This document shows, one piece after another, positions 13,901 through 24,327 of a stretch of 64,000 nt of DNA; position 1 is the stretch's first letter, and each line of letters starts with the position of its first letter. The notes under the pieces are model-generated. The model was not told the origin of the DNA and searched no databases. It worked only from the letters and a program-made list of their open reading frames with translations. The stretch is from Stichopus chloronotus (Eukaryota > Echinodermata > Holothuroidea > Aspidochirotida > Stichopodidae): the NCBI GenBank assembly GCA_021234535.1, contig CM037838.1, forward strand, positions 23,847,969 to 23,911,968, read 5' to 3'. Position numbers and translations under genes: made by a program.

Positions 13901-16125
13901 TTTGGCAGAAGAGGGAGCCCAGCAGGATGATGGCTGCCCGCCGTCCTGGGGGAGGGATCAAAGGGGACGTGGTGTCTCCCTCCCCTTTGAAAAACTTTTG
14001 CTGACATAGTGTGGGCTGGATATACAAAATGGTGCTACATTTGATGCTAGGTTCGAATTGAATACATCTTCAGGAATTCCTCTACTATTTTTTAACATTG
14101 CTGGGTGAAATACTTGTAAACCTTTTTTTCCTGGGTAATTCAGATTTCATCCATCTGGCACAGCCCTTGCACCTTAGCTCACACTTCTGCCTAGGTCATA
14201 GTGATTGGTATAAAAAACTGATTTTGATTTTGAGGGAGGGGTTAAAGGAGAGGGGTTATCCCCCTTTTTTGCTAACTTAGGATGGGTGTGATGCAAGATG
14301 GTGCTACATTTGATGTTATATTTGAATTGAATATTTCTTTAGGAATTTGAATTTTTAATCGTTGGTTTTATCTTTTCATGTTCCTTGGTGATTCTGGCAT
14401 TCTTAGACGTTTCCAAGCAATTCTTTTTTCTTTTTTGGATCACATGGCATATCTTTCGCATCCCAGCGTACACCTCTGCGAAGGTAATAGTGATTTGAAT
14501 AAACTGCTGATCTTGGGGGAGGATTTGAAGTTGAGGGTTCTCCAGTCCTTTTTAGATTTTTACTTAACAAACAGGTCTAACTTAACGCAAAATGCTGCAA
14601 TGTTTGTGCATTTTCATATGATATGACTGATTAAAATGCAAATTGTGGTTTGTTTTTTGTTACATTCATTTCTGGGTATGTTGCCACCAGAGGGTATAGA
14701 GAGGTTGATAATGCATGCCATGAGTGTATTATTAAAAACAAAACTATAGACGTTCAGTCTGAGATGAGGAAATTATATTTGAAATCTCTTGAAAGTAAAA
14801 AGCAGTTTTCTGTGGGCCTGGTCACCGTGGTTACAGACTGAAGTTAGCAATCCAATTCAATAAAGTGCTCATGAATAACCATAGAGGATAATACTCCTGG
14901 TAATACGTGGAGTTGGCCTCAGGGTGCCAAAATTCTGGTAACAGAAGTTAGTAACTCCACAGGGGAGTACTATAGGCCTATAGTATTTTGAGGTTTAAAA
15001 TAATGAACAAAGTTTGGCTGAAACTGCACAAAAGCCTAGTGAGCTAATTGTAGCATGAGCTTTGTACTGTTTTATGAGGTTCGAAGAAAATTCAACATTT
15101 TTGGAAGTGGGGATGGTCAGAGTCTCCTCGCCCCCCCCCCCCCCAGATCCTCTTCTGACATTGTAACATTCCCACTGAAACGATAATTTATCTTTTAAAT
15201 GAACTAATAACAGTGTATGCCAAAGCTCCAAACATATTGTAAGGTACTGTTCGGAGTCGCATCGATTTATTATTAAAATGCAACAATAACGGTAATGCAG
15301 TTTACCTTGAGCCAAAAAATGACTGGAGAACCGTGGTCAATCCACAGATGAAGAATGAACTTGCGATGGACATGTTGAGCAGTTCACGATCTTGATCGAA
15401 GCACAAGGATGGAGCCAGGATTAAAGGCATCAAAAAGCAGGACGTGGCTGACAATGAGAAATGCTATACCAGGAGAGTGGAAAGGATTTCGTAAAAAAAT
15501 AAGAAGGCTAAGTACAAAGAGGATTAAAATCACCAAATAGTTAATTTCGTCAGTCCATACACATGTCCTGGATACATGAAAGCGATAATTGTCGAACGAT
15601 ACCGAAATTGCTAAGATTCAGAAGAATAAACTGCAGTGGTATTTCTACGGTCATCTGCCCCTCCAGATTCCCACCTGTCATCCCTTGTTAAAATTTACGT
15701 TTACCCCCTCGAATCTCCCTCTGTCCTCCCCCCCCCCCCCCCCGCACCCCGTTTAGAATTGATAATTAATAAAGGGGACATCAAGTATTCAAGGTGGATC
15801 AAGCTAAAGATAATGTGTTTACTTATTTTCAGCGCAAAAGCCGAAAATGGTTGTGATAATTTTAGTTTCTGTCTCTATTTATTAGGCTCACACGTCACGG
15901 GAGACGTAACGGAAACGATATCTTCATTGTTTTCCAAGTTTGACTTACCTGAATACCCATTAAAATTGTCGATGGCCAAGGCGGTACATCTTCGACACCG
16001 TATATGACAATACCATGATTCCTGATTTGGGTATCACCGTCTTGGATTTCTTCTTCGGTGGGTTCACAGTTGCCATTCGTTGGCTCTGATTGGACAGATC
16101 CATTTAATGCATTTTCTTCCTCCAT
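4742..16125 (-). CDS. SLC23A: Gene A: SLC23/NAT-family transporter, complete 12-exon coding region
   Basis: Predicted polytopic plasma-membrane transporter of the nucleobase-ascorbate (SLC23/NCS2) family. Joined exons on the minus strand: 15949-16125, 15306-15463, 12291-12382, 11558-11619, 10539-10720, 10164-10260, 9709-9865, 7996-8249, 7488-7617, 7078-7221, 5895-5990, 4742-4950. All introns are GT-AG, phases agree and the sum is 1758 nt (585 residues plus TGA), close to the roughly 600 residues usual for vertebrate SVCTs. Visible landmarks: Q59-H60 in TM1; an N-S-T sequon at the start of exon 4, where SVCTs carry a glycosylated loop; E334 and D338 in the E-S-V-G-D helix; H-A-I-N-R-G; and C-Y-D-L-P-F-G-M near the C-terminus. 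The NAT signature (residues 384-393) reads [10 protein letters not shown], unlike the usual [QEP]-N-x-G-x4-T. The protein ends D-T-V-I, a possible PDZ ligand. The family is clear; the substrate is not. Confidence 0.92.
5895..5990 (-). CDS. SLC23A: Gene A coding exon 11
   Basis: Residues 485-516: V-D-Q-I-L-I-V-V-L followed by M-F-I-G-G-V-T-A-C-I-L-D-N, nearly the human E-V-D-Q-I-L-I-V-L-L / M-F-V-G-G-C-L-A-F-I-L-D-N segment. 96 nt, acceptor AAAAG, donor GTGAGT. Confidence 0.93.
7078..7221 (-). CDS. SLC23A: Gene A coding exon 10
   Basis: Residues 437-484: I-G-I-A-N-L-S-F-I (human V-G-L-S-N-L-Q-F-V), [10 protein letters not shown] (human N-S-S-R-N-L-F-V-L-G) and a membrane segment ending H-P-G-S-I-Q-T. 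144 nt, acceptor TATAG, donor GTTAGT. Confidence 0.92.
7488..7617 (-). CDS. SLC23A: Gene A coding exon 9
   Basis: Residues 394-436: I-A-S-R-A-S, a membrane segment, then A-S-M-P-A-P-V-Y-G-G-I-L (human A-S-L-P-D-P-I-L-G-G-M-F). 130 nt, acceptor ACAG, donor GTAAAG. Confidence 0.92.
7996..8249 (-). CDS. SLC23A: Gene A coding exon 8 (core helix and NAT signature)
   Basis: Residues 309-393. Encodes the substrate-region helix [11 protein letters not shown] with E334 and D338, the loop [11 protein letters not shown] and, as its last ten residues, the altered NAT signature [10 protein letters not shown]. 254 nt, acceptor TCCAG, donor GTAAAT. Confidence 0.95.
9709..9865 (-). CDS. SLC23A: Gene A coding exon 7
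   Basis: Residues 257-308: a membrane segment with T-T-T-W-L-L-C-Y-I-L-T, then G-A-F-P-E-D and G-Y-L-A-R-T-D, ending R-I-P-Y-P-G as in SVCTs. 157 nt, acceptor CATAG, donor GTATGC. Confidence 0.92.
10164..10260 (-). CDS. SLC23A: Gene A coding exon 6
   Basis: Residues 224-256: a membrane segment C-I-F-Q-I-I-L-Y-S-Q-F-L (human S-I-L-L-I-I-L-F-S-Q-Y-L), then S-I-P-L-P-R-G-R-K. 97 nt, acceptor TTTCAG, donor GTGAGT. Confidence 0.92.
10539..10720 (-). CDS. SLC23A: Gene A coding exon 5
   Basis: Residues 164-223, covering two membrane segments: [13 protein letters not shown], then R-F-V-R-P-I-T-I (human Y-I-G-P-L-T-V) and A-S-D-A-C-G-G-H-W (human A-G-D-R-A-G-S-H-W). 182 nt, acceptor TTTCAG, donor GTAAGT. 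Confidence 0.92.
11558..11619 (-). CDS. SLC23A: Gene A coding exon 4
   Basis: A short 62-nt exon encoding the loop A-N-S-T-T-V-E-R-Q-E-V-R-D-V-A-L-D-R-M-Q-Q (split here only by its borders). It contains an N-S-T glycosylation sequon and corresponds to the R-x-R-E-x-Q-G-A region of SVCTs. Acceptor ACCAG, donor GTGAGA. It is too short to be found as a separate ORF; phase and paralogue B support it. Confidence 0.85.
12291..12382 (-). CDS. SLC23A: Gene A coding exon 3
   Basis: Encodes L-P-I-I-Q-G-P-S-S-A (compare human L-P-L-F-Q-A-S-A-F-A) and a TM3-like stretch, ending G-P-C-P-P-P-L-T. Acceptor TTTTAG, donor GTAAGT, 92 nt. Confidence 0.9.
13081..13705. repeat. Interspersed repeat, copy 1 (family shared with 39420-40065)
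   Basis: Long collinear similarity, same orientation, to 39420-40065. Shared blocks include AATATTTGCAAAGTAGTC, CATGAATTGAGAAAT and CTAGACCCT. The copies lie in different introns (A intron 2, B intron 4), so they are separate insertions rather than part of the gene duplication. Class unknown. Confidence 0.7.
14022..14600. repeat. Two diverged ~275-bp tandem units
   Basis: Units start near 14026 and 14301, each with ATGGTGCTACATTTGATG followed by GAATTGAATA. The second half of each also aligns (CATAGTGATT / TAATAGTGATT). Two copies within gene A intron 2. Confidence 0.6.
15306..15463 (-). CDS. SLC23A: Gene A coding exon 2
   Basis: Encodes H60 of the TM1 Q-H pair, then TM1-TM2 with F-D-Q-D-R-E-L-L-N and S-S-F-F-I. 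This matches the human SVCT segment that follows G-F-Q-H. Acceptor TAG, donor GTAAAC, 158 nt, ending in the middle of an Arg codon. Confidence 0.9.
15949..16125 (-). CDS. SLC23A: Gene A coding exon 1 (start codon)
   Basis: Residues 1-59: an acidic, hydrophilic cytosolic N-terminus, then G-V-E-D-V-P-P-W-P (family motif D-x-P-P-W) and the start of TM1. The ATG at 16123-16125 is the first in frame after a TAA about 25 nt upstream. The donor is GTAAGT. A pyrimidine tract and AG end at 16156, so the exon probably begins at 16155 and a non-coding 5' exon lies further up. Confidence 0.85.
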
Positions 16126-16155
16126 CTTCTGTTCTATAAGTAGTTATACCTCTCT

Positions 16156-18220
16156 CTGAAAAAAATAAAATACCTCCAGAATCAAAGACACTGTGGTACG
16201 TGGTCTACCACATTATTTGTAACGGAGTATAAGCATAAAATAATCAAATATTTTCTGTTGCCATTGAACATATTACAGTATACTTACATTGTCCTTCCGT
16301 AAGTCTGACTAAATTACTGCGGTATAAGTGTTGTTCATTAAATTAAACATTCTTACATTAAAAAAATTCGCACAGTTGTGATCTTACTATCGTCTTATCA
16401 ACATGGACTATAGTCCTCTGACTTCAATGAATGAATGACTTTTTGGGAGACCAAAGTTCGAATAGTTTCTGCCAATGTGCAAACATAAATCACTGTTAAT
16501 TTATTGGTTATAACGCTATTTAGTGTTATAAAACTATAAAATCAATCCATAGATGAGATTACGCAGCTCCCTGGATAATAATGCCAAACAAAAATCTCTC
16601 ACTGTGAATAGGTAAACAACGTCTGCCTTCAACATCACAAAATGTATAAATAGAGGGCGCGATGAACTTTTCCTGCGTGGCGGTGTTGGAGTGGGTGAGG
16701 TTAACCATAGGTTAACTCTCAAAGAGGAACTGGATCAGAACTGACGTGGTAATGTTCAAGATTCTGAAAATATCATTGTGTTGTAGGTACGTTACACATA
16801 GTGACCAAGAGAGTAAGTCTGTTCCTTTGATATTCAGGAATTTCTGACCATCAACTTGACCATTTCTCAAAGGATGAAACGGGCAGCTTTTCGAAATATC
16901 GTCGCCATCGTAGGCGGACCACAATTTTGAAGATGAAGATAGACCTAATACTCCCTACCAACAATCGGTAAAGGTGTCACTGCAAGAGCGAGCTCTAAAG
17001 AGTTCTGACTCCATTGGTCTGATCGTGGGAATAGATCTGAAGGTAGCCGTGAATGGGATAGGGATCTGGTAGGGAGCCGTAAATTGATAAAAATTAAGAC
17101 GGATCTTTGTGGGATTTGTCCATCATTTGGCCTGGATACTTGAGACAAAGAAACCCGTCTTTTGATATAGTTGGTAATGTCTGAACATGAAGTCTACTCA
17201 GGAAAGAAAGCAAGGTTAAAACAAATAGTAGACAGGTAGATGGCTTATCAACATAATAATAAAACAAAACAGTCCATACACTGAGCTTCAACAAATTTGG
17301 GCCAACCTCACACCGTACTGATTTTGCATGTTTCGTCAATGATGACAGCACATTTTCTGAATGGGTCAGTACAACTAAATACATTTGTATGGCAGGTAGC
17401 TCTACCGTAACGTTTGGACAAATGTATATCGCCAAACTGGCTCTAATTACGAGTACGACATGTTTCCACCACACCCAAAATATTGCATCGGGCGGTGAGG
17501 AATAAGTTACTTCCAAGAGTAAGTCAGTTCTGTATAATGATCTGTGACATAGTCATGTATGCATATTGTTAACAACTCCGTGGGTAGGAAGTTTATACAA
17601 GAGTGGTTCAAACACAAAAAATAAATGGAAAACAAAGAAAATCACTTTTGAGGTGACATAATGTTACATTTTGGAGTGTCCACCACTCGATTTTCAGGGC
17701 AAATGTGAAAGTAAACACGATCACAAGCGGTAATATGCCGATATTTTGTAAAGCCTACCATTACCAAGGTATACTATACTATGTATATGGTGATAAAATG
17801 CAAAACTCATATTGGCTTTTTAAGACGGGAACTTCAAGATGCCCATAGCTCATTTTAGCATGTTTTGAGAAGAAATTAATAGTTTAAACAAAGGGTTTAA
17901 CCAACCTTCCCACAAAATTCCTATTATATTATAGCATCATATCTTCTTGTAAGTCACGTGTTGCCATTATGGTAAATGACTGACGTAATGATCGAATGTC
18001 TGTACGTGCGGAACTGATACCTGCTCGGCCAGTGTGCACAATGTACGTGTCGTGCTTCCGCTTAGGCTTCCTCTCGGTTGAAGATACTCTCAACCGTATG
18101 TTCACACTAACTTTGCTAAGATAGTGTCTGGATGCGTCTCGTAGGATGCGAAGGAGGGGCGGGACTACTGGGGTTTTCATGTATTATTCATCAAAAGTCC
18201 CATGTGGTCCCCGTTCCGCT
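16156..18220. other. 5' flank of gene A, no gene seen
   Basis: Should hold the promoter and any non-coding 5' exon of gene A. The ORF of 140 codons at 17094-17516 (minus) and its neighbours show no recognisable motif. No clear TATA box could be assigned. Confidence 0.4.
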
Positions 18221-18224
18221 TTAT

Positions 18225-18545
18225 ATGAAATTCTGCAAGATGCCTATAAATTGACATATGTGGCATTTAATCTTACATATGACAGTTTCTTCCAATCAGA
18301 ATTCTAGAAGTGGTCATGTGCCGTTGATATTGTCCAATAGGATAAGGAGAAACTGTCAGATGCCCATTTAAATTGACAAATGTCGATTTAATCTCACATG
18401 TGATAGTTTCCTCCAATCAGAATTCTAGAAGCTGTCATGTGTCGTAAATATTGTCCAATAGGATCACGAGAAACTGACAGATGTTGAATAAAATAAGTCG
18501 ATTCAATCTTACATATGACATTTTCTTTCAATCAAACGTCCTATG
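18225..18545. repeat. ~120-bp minisatellite
   Basis: Units begin at about 18239, 18359 and 18480, each with TTTAATCT(T/C)ACATATGACAG-like sequence and then CCAATCAGAATTCTAGAAG. A related, more diverged stretch lies at about 19390-19640. Confidence 0.75.
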
Positions 18546-19389
18546 CACTTGAAGAGACATAAACATAGGGATAGTTACTCTCAACAATTTTGTTCGTAAT
18601 AAACCCCCGTCAATTACATTTCCCTTCGATTATCTCACAAACGTTGTGAGTAGTGTGAAAATGGTCAAAATAATGAGGATCCTAACTATGTGTGAGTAGG
18701 TATATCATGCCCGATGGCCGTGATGCGGTCACATTGATGGTGAGCGGTGTGATACTGAAAACAAGACATAGGCCTACCGCACACTAGTACCATTGAAGAG
18801 TGTATGAAGTACAGTATGTAAACGCATACATAACCTACGCACAAAGTATAAGGCAGCTAGCCTACCTGATATACGTGTTATGGACGCTGAAAGTGTTACT
18901 AGCACATTAAGCACAAGGTGGAAAACAGGGGCAGCCTACCCAGAGCTGATAGGCAGAGATAGAAACAAATAGTTCGTGTTGCTTTAATTGCAACCAAGGC
19001 AACTGGATGGCAGAGTGCGGTGAAATACTAAGCTTTAACGCTATAAAGCTATACTATCTATAATGAGGGTCATGTGATTGCTCCAAAGCAAAAATAGGCA
19101 ATACAAATAGAGTAAGTATATCAGTATAATAGTACGGTGGCTTATCTGCACTGTGGGAGGCTGTGTTGTAGCAGAGAAAGAAATAAACAGCACATTGCTT
19201 CTTTTATATGAGATTGATGACCTTCGTGTGCGGTCATCCAAAGTAGGTTGAAACACACAATCCTCTGACTGGAAGCAAAATAGAGGGCGTGAGTTAACTA
19301 ATCAAGTTGACTAGTACAAATAAAGTTGACCAGTGGTAATTAAGTCATGGTCTCAACACACTGCCAGGTGGTGTTACTGTCCATTTGGA

Positions 19390-19640
19390 TCTCTACAAAC
19401 TGATATATGCCAATTTAAAGTGACATATGTACGATTGTATTTTACACAGGACAGTCTCTTCCAGTCAACGTTCTAGAACATGTCATGTGTAAATGTCAAC
19501 CATGATGAAATCACGGGAAGCTGTCATATGTAGACGAATCGGCAAATGTCGATTTCTTGAAGATATGACAATTTCATCTCATCAGATTGCGAGAAACTGA
19601 CATATGACGATTTCATTCGACGTATCATGTCAGTTTCAAG
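19390..19640. repeat. Diverged copies of the 18.2-kb minisatellite
   Basis: Repeats CTTCCAGTCAACGTTCTAGAA, GACATATG and GAGAAACTGACATATGA blocks, which match the array at 18225-18545. It directly precedes the retroelement remnant. Confidence 0.6.
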
Positions 19641-19689
19641 ACTTCTGACACACTGAACGCCCCATACACGTCCACCCATCCTCACACCT

Positions 19690-20060
19690 CCTAACCTCGG
19701 CAAAATCCTCTGTCGTGCGAAGATCAAAGAGACGCAGCCCACCCACCACTGTAACACCGCCCATCCTTACCCAACTAAAAGGTATCAACTTTGTCGACTG
19801 CAATCATGCCAAATGGGTAATTTACGCTGTCATTTTATCCTGCCTGCCAGCAAAACAGTACGTGGGCCAGACTTCTAACCTACGCCTTCGTATGCCCGAC
19901 CTGCCCAAAGTGATTTAGGTAAATATGTCGAGGGCATATCGAAGTCAAACAGCTCTACACTGTATTAACGTCCTTGGAGGGCATTCCTCTTTTCCGTTCC
20001 ATTTCGAGATCCTGGATGCGGTTAACCAACATGATTGCAACAATGGTGATGTTCGCAACC
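19690..20060 (+). pseudogene. Decayed GIY-YIG endonuclease domain (Penelope-like type?)
   Basis: The plus-strand frame around 19780-19900 reads D-C-N-H-A-K-W-V-I-Y, then K-Q-Y-V-G-Q-T-S-N-L-R-L-R. This is the pattern (V-I-Y ... Y-V-G-Q-T ... L-R-x-R) of GIY-YIG domains in retroelements such as Penelope-like elements. The frame shifts soon after, and traces of the downstream part (F-H-F-E-I-L-D-A-V) appear in another frame. Upstream, G-K-I-L-C-R-A-K-I is also typical of these ORFs. Clearly inactive. The family assignment is tentative. Confidence 0.5.
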
Positions 20061-20159
20061 CACTGGGGTTCCTATTTACCGTGTCTAGTTAGTACTAGCT
20101 TCTTTTTCAATGTGTTTAATGTTGAATATGACAATGATATGACGGTTGGTATACATATT

Positions 20160-21215
20160 GACATATTTTCCTCGTCATGATCATAGGAAAGTATGGCATG
20201 TTAATATCGAGGACTAGGACGTCACTAGTGGGGTCCCCTCAGTGGTCTGAGTTGGGTCCTGGCCTATTTATTGCTTTCATTAATGACATTGATGCTGATT
20301 TTGTGTGTAGAGCCAAGAAGTTTGCTGATGACACAAAAGTGTATACTGAGGTCTCCTCTGAAGGTGATTCAAAAAGTTTTCAGCAGGATTTAGACAGAGC
20401 TTTCGCTTGGTCACAGGATTGGCAAATGCTGTTCAATTCTGATAAATGCAAGGTAATGCATATTGGCAATAATATACCTAGATATTAGTACACTTTGAAT
20501 GAAAAGTCGCTGTGCGTGGTGTCTGTTGAAAGGGACTTCGGTGTCCACATAGATTCTTCTTTCCAGTCAGCTAAGTAGTGTGTTGAAGCAGCCCAAAGAG
20601 CGAATAGGATTTTAGGTATGATTAAGAGAAATTTTAGTTTCCCTACGCAAGACGTTGTTGTAAGGCCCTCTAAGCAGTTCGTTAGGCCTCATTTAGAGTA
20701 TGCTGTTCAAGCGTGGAACCCATATTTTTCTAAAGATAAGGAGTTACTTGAGAAAGTCCCGCGCAGGGCTAGTAGATTGATTAGTGCCGGCCAGGGTGTT
20801 CCCTTATAATAGCAAGTTACGTCTCTTAAATCTCACTTCCTTTGAGCTGAGCAGATTACGTGAAGATTTGATGCAAGTCTGCAAGATTGTTCATGGTTTT
20901 GATCATTTATCATTTTCTGATTTTTTCAAGTTTGCAAATGGTAAAATTACATGAGGTTATTGTCTCAAATTCCAGAAGGTTTAAAGTATGAACAATATTC
21001 GTCGTTACTTTTTTCAGAGGGTAGTGAATGAGTGGAAAGAGTTGCCTCCGTAGTGATGGCAAGAAGCATGAATGGGTGCAAGAATGCACTGGACAAGTAC
21101 TTTATCTTTGTGACCGGATTTGATTTGTATACTTTTCTTTTAGTGTGTTTTTTTTTCAGGGTCCTTAATGGGGACTTAATTGTCCCTCATGATCCTTTTT
21201 CTCTTCTAGACTAAA
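20160..21215 (+). pseudogene. Decayed non-LTR retrotransposon reverse transcriptase (3' part)
   Basis: The reading frame at 20177-20488 contains a corrupted P-Q-x-S-x-L-G-P box, F-I-N-D-I-D and the catalytic F-A-D-D-T-K motif of LINE-type reverse transcriptases. After a stop, the trace continues with A-A-Q-R-A-N-R-I-L-G, V-R-P-H-L-E-Y-A-V-Q-A-W-N-P and R-R-A-S-R-L-I. It ends near F-F-Q-R-V-V-N-E-W and N-A-L-D-K-Y. Several stops and frameshifts are present, and the 5' part (endonuclease, ORF1) is absent. It lies in the same direction just after the GIY-YIG remnant, either as two nested insertions or a composite. Confidence 0.85.
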
Positions 21216-21882
21216 CTAAAACTTTTTATATTATGTTAACTTCGATACTTCACTTTTTTGGTTCGACATTTATGCAATGTTTGGCACTCCTGTCCACAGG
21301 GAGTTTACTCTTTCCATTATTTTCTCTTATACATGCATAAAAATAAACATAGAATCCTACAGTATGTAGTCGAATGGCAAATCTTCGAAAAATGTGAATT
21401 AGCTACATACCTAAACCTCAGGCTCCTAATCTGTGTGACTTTGTCTACAGTTTGCTTCCTTAGTCCTATTGAACAAATTTGTCAGTATAGCATCACCTCA
21501 ACTAAAACTTTTAGGGTACGTAAAGCTTACCTGACTGTGAACTGCTCTCGTCACGAAAAGAAAAAAAAAAACTTAATCCGATTGGCTTTAACAAAGGAAG
21601 GACTGATATTTTTTCTTCTATTCTACTTTTTTCTTCTACTCTTTTCCGAGCTTTCTTGTCCACTCTCACCTTAAGAAGGACGTATTACTGAAGTGTGATG
21701 TACGTGTGTAACTTATTCTCTGGTTAGAACATTTTGTCCTCCGTGCGGTTCAAACGACAAGTGATGTATTAACATTTGAACATTTGAATGTATGGGGCAT
21801 AATTTTTTCTTCTTAAATTCTTGCACGCTGTGCTTTCTTTGCTAATATACCATGAAACAGCAGCACTGTTTCACCAGAGACG

Positions 21883-22451
21883 TTAAAGGTCTGGTGACCT
21901 GAAAATGACATTTTGAGGCACTGGGTGCATTAGGCATTCAAAATGTTGAAAATAGCCTCAAATTGCGTCAAAATCGGTCAAAAATTGACAAATTTACAGG
22001 CAAATTAGTGTCTCGCAGCTGTGTCATGAATAAACATTGACCAAATATGCAAATTTGTGACGTCACGGGAGGGACCCCTAGGATTTGTCTTATGTTAATC
22101 CTTTGTTTATGTAACTTTTGTTTCAAGGTCATTTGATCATTTTATATGCCCAGAGGGTTTTATTTTGGAAACATGTATTTTCTCCTTCAAAAATATCGAT
22201 ATCACTTACCAATGTGAAACTCAGTAATTAAGTAATTAAGAGACAAAATATGTAGGGTTAACAAAAGAAAAACTGACACAGTGCAACACTCCACGTCATC
22301 TGTTTTGCATTTTCTTCAAACTTTGAAAAGTCATATCTCAAAAACGGTAATAGATACAAACAAAATTCCAACGGATTTTCACTCAGGGTTTTACTTTGTA
22401 ACGTTTGCATGAAGGGAGCTCTGTTCTGGAAGCATGTCACCCGACCTTTAA
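21883..22451. mobile_element. TTAA-type MITE, family 1, complete copy
   Basis: 569 bp from TTAA (21883-21886) to TTAA (22448-22451). Ends are inverted: AGGTCTGGTGACCTG against AGGTCGGGTGACATG (reverse complement of the right end). No coding capacity. Right part repeated at 1-252. Confidence 0.75.
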
Positions 22452-23046
22452 TAGCATGACGATATTGAACAGGTATGATCACGTGGTTTGTGCCCATACA
22501 TTTGACATTAATTCATTCATCTTTGTAGTATAGGCAAAAGGAAAACATTGTCATGACCTGTGGGTCATGTCGTCCTCTTTAACAATTTTGTACGCTGCCT
22601 TTATGTATCTCATTCAACATTAATGGATGATTATTAATGTCACTGACATAACAATTAACGCGGAATAGGTGAAAAACCGCAGTAACGCGACCTCACCCCC
22701 AAACCACCTCGAGAACACGGTATTGAAATTCTATAGACATTATATCTGCAAGGTCTACACCTTTACATTCACACCATAGCTTTTAATCGCAAGATTAAAA
22801 AAAAAAAAAAAAACGTAACTTTTTAAAAAATAAATTTTCGTAGTTTTATCGGTTAATATCTCAGGTAGAACCGGGTGAATGTGATGATAGTGCGATGGAT
22901 TTCAGTGCGAACAACTACAACGGCTTTAATGCAAAAGCATTCCTCTTGAAAACTAGAAAATGTGGTTACGAATATATGGCAACCGCCTACTAGTGTCCAT
23001 GATTGCTTCAAACCCAGATTATTTTGGAACGTTCAAGCAGTTCCCT

Positions 23047-23347
23047 ACGGAAGCGTAGAAAGGACATGCAAAAGGAAAAACGACCATCTCGGCAAAATGA
23101 CAATCTTCGTAAATTGCCATTAAAATGGCAATTTTCGCCATCTTGAAAGATATTCCAAGTCAACAAAATGACAAGAATTTCGGCAAAATGACAATTTTCA
23201 GAAGTGTAACGTTTTGACAAGTTAATTAAATTGTCACATTTCCAGTTTTTGTTATTTTGAAGACTTTATTTAAGTCGTCAAAATTCTAAGTTGTCATTTT
23301 GCAGAGATAGTTAGTTTTTCTTTTGCCTGTGTCTTCTACGCTTCCAT
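23047..23347. mobile_element. MITE with 8-bp target duplication (hAT-like)
   Basis: About 301 bp with inverted ends A(C/T)GGAAGCGTAGAA followed by further similarity (GCAAAAG(G)AAAAAC). Flanked by direct AGTTCCCT at 23039-23046 and 23348-23355. The inside repeats AAAATGACAA motifs. An 8-bp duplication fits the hAT superfamily. Confidence 0.8.
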
Positions 23348-24166
23348 AGTTCCCTTGGTACGCAGACTCCGTATCATTGTATTGTCAGATGTCAGTGTAT
23401 TGTGTATATTGCGAGCATCTGTTCTGTCTCTGCGGCGGAACTGCGACCACATACAGCGGTACGTGAGAAACCGTCGGAACGATTGTCATGCTTGCATGTA
23501 CAGTACACCGTTGGGAGTTTGACTTACTTAAGTCTTAAACTGCGAAACAATAAAATACAAGACTGCCAAAATAAAAACCAGGCTTACTGAGCCATGTTCC
23601 AACCAAAATTTACACAGAAGTCTTGTTCCCGTCTACATGATCCGCTCAACACAATGACTCGGCTCAGTTGCAGAGTGTTATGTATAAGAGTTTGTTGTTG
23701 AATACCTTACCAGCCGCACTCTCGGTGTTATGTACAAGAATGTTTGTTGTTATCGAAGGCCTGAGCTGCCGCATTCTCTGTTGTTGATATGCTAATTTAA
23801 GTGTTGAAAACTTGCACACGAGCCTGTATAGTATTGTTCTGTATTGACGTTTGGAATCCGGCGGCATGTGGGAACGGTCTCAAAACACTTGTGCAAGGTG
23901 TGACCTGCTCTCTCCTCTCTCGGATGGTGGGGTAAACATGTCTCGAAGCTCACGGTCTTTTCACCTGACCGAACTCTGTGCAACACCTCCACATCGGAAC
24001 ACGTACTGAACTCGCCCTTTTAACTATGACTGGTCTCCTCCTTACGGGTTCTTCTTGATTTTACGAAGGAACTACCAGCTTTGTCCACCCCATGGACTAC
24101 CACATGGTAATCACCTTCCGGTTACACTGAACTACCTCGCCCTAGCCTGAAGTGTAGGAAGCCGTA

Positions 24167-24327
24167 CGCATATGGTTGGCCATTCAGGTCATAACGTCTA
24201 AGTCTTTACGCGTAAAGAGTTTAGACGTTATGACCGGAACGGCCAACCTGGCCAAACCGGTCATAACGTCTAAACTCTTTACGCGTAAAGACTTAGACGT
24301 TATGACCGGAATGGCCAACCATATACG
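24167..24327. repeat. Nested 161-bp palindrome
   Basis: Two inverted arms centred near 24247 (24167-24239 and 24255-24327, few mismatches). Each arm is itself a palindrome centred on CTTTACGCGTAAAG flanked by inverted GTCATAACGTCTAA. That 14-mer therefore occurs four times in alternating orientation. No coding meaning; the ORFs on both strands here are mirror images. Confidence 0.9.

Larger units (their letters stand above)
12383..15305. other. Gene A intron 2, repeat-filled
   Basis: 2.9-kb intron. 12578-12820 is a GC-richer segment of unknown origin. 13081-13705 is an interspersed repeat shared with gene B intron 4. 13831-13858 is a poly-C/CA tract. 13880-14600 holds tandem repeat units. 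No host exon is expected, since exon lengths match gene B without one. Confidence 0.6.

Noticed and set aside
17094..17516. 140-codon ORF upstream of gene A
   Set aside because: No domain, no paralogue near B or C, no splice context; length is within chance for 64 kb of six frames.
18225..18545. Regular repeats that might suggest a CRISPR array
   Set aside because: Units are ~120 bp, diverged throughout and without unique spacers; the genome is eukaryotic.
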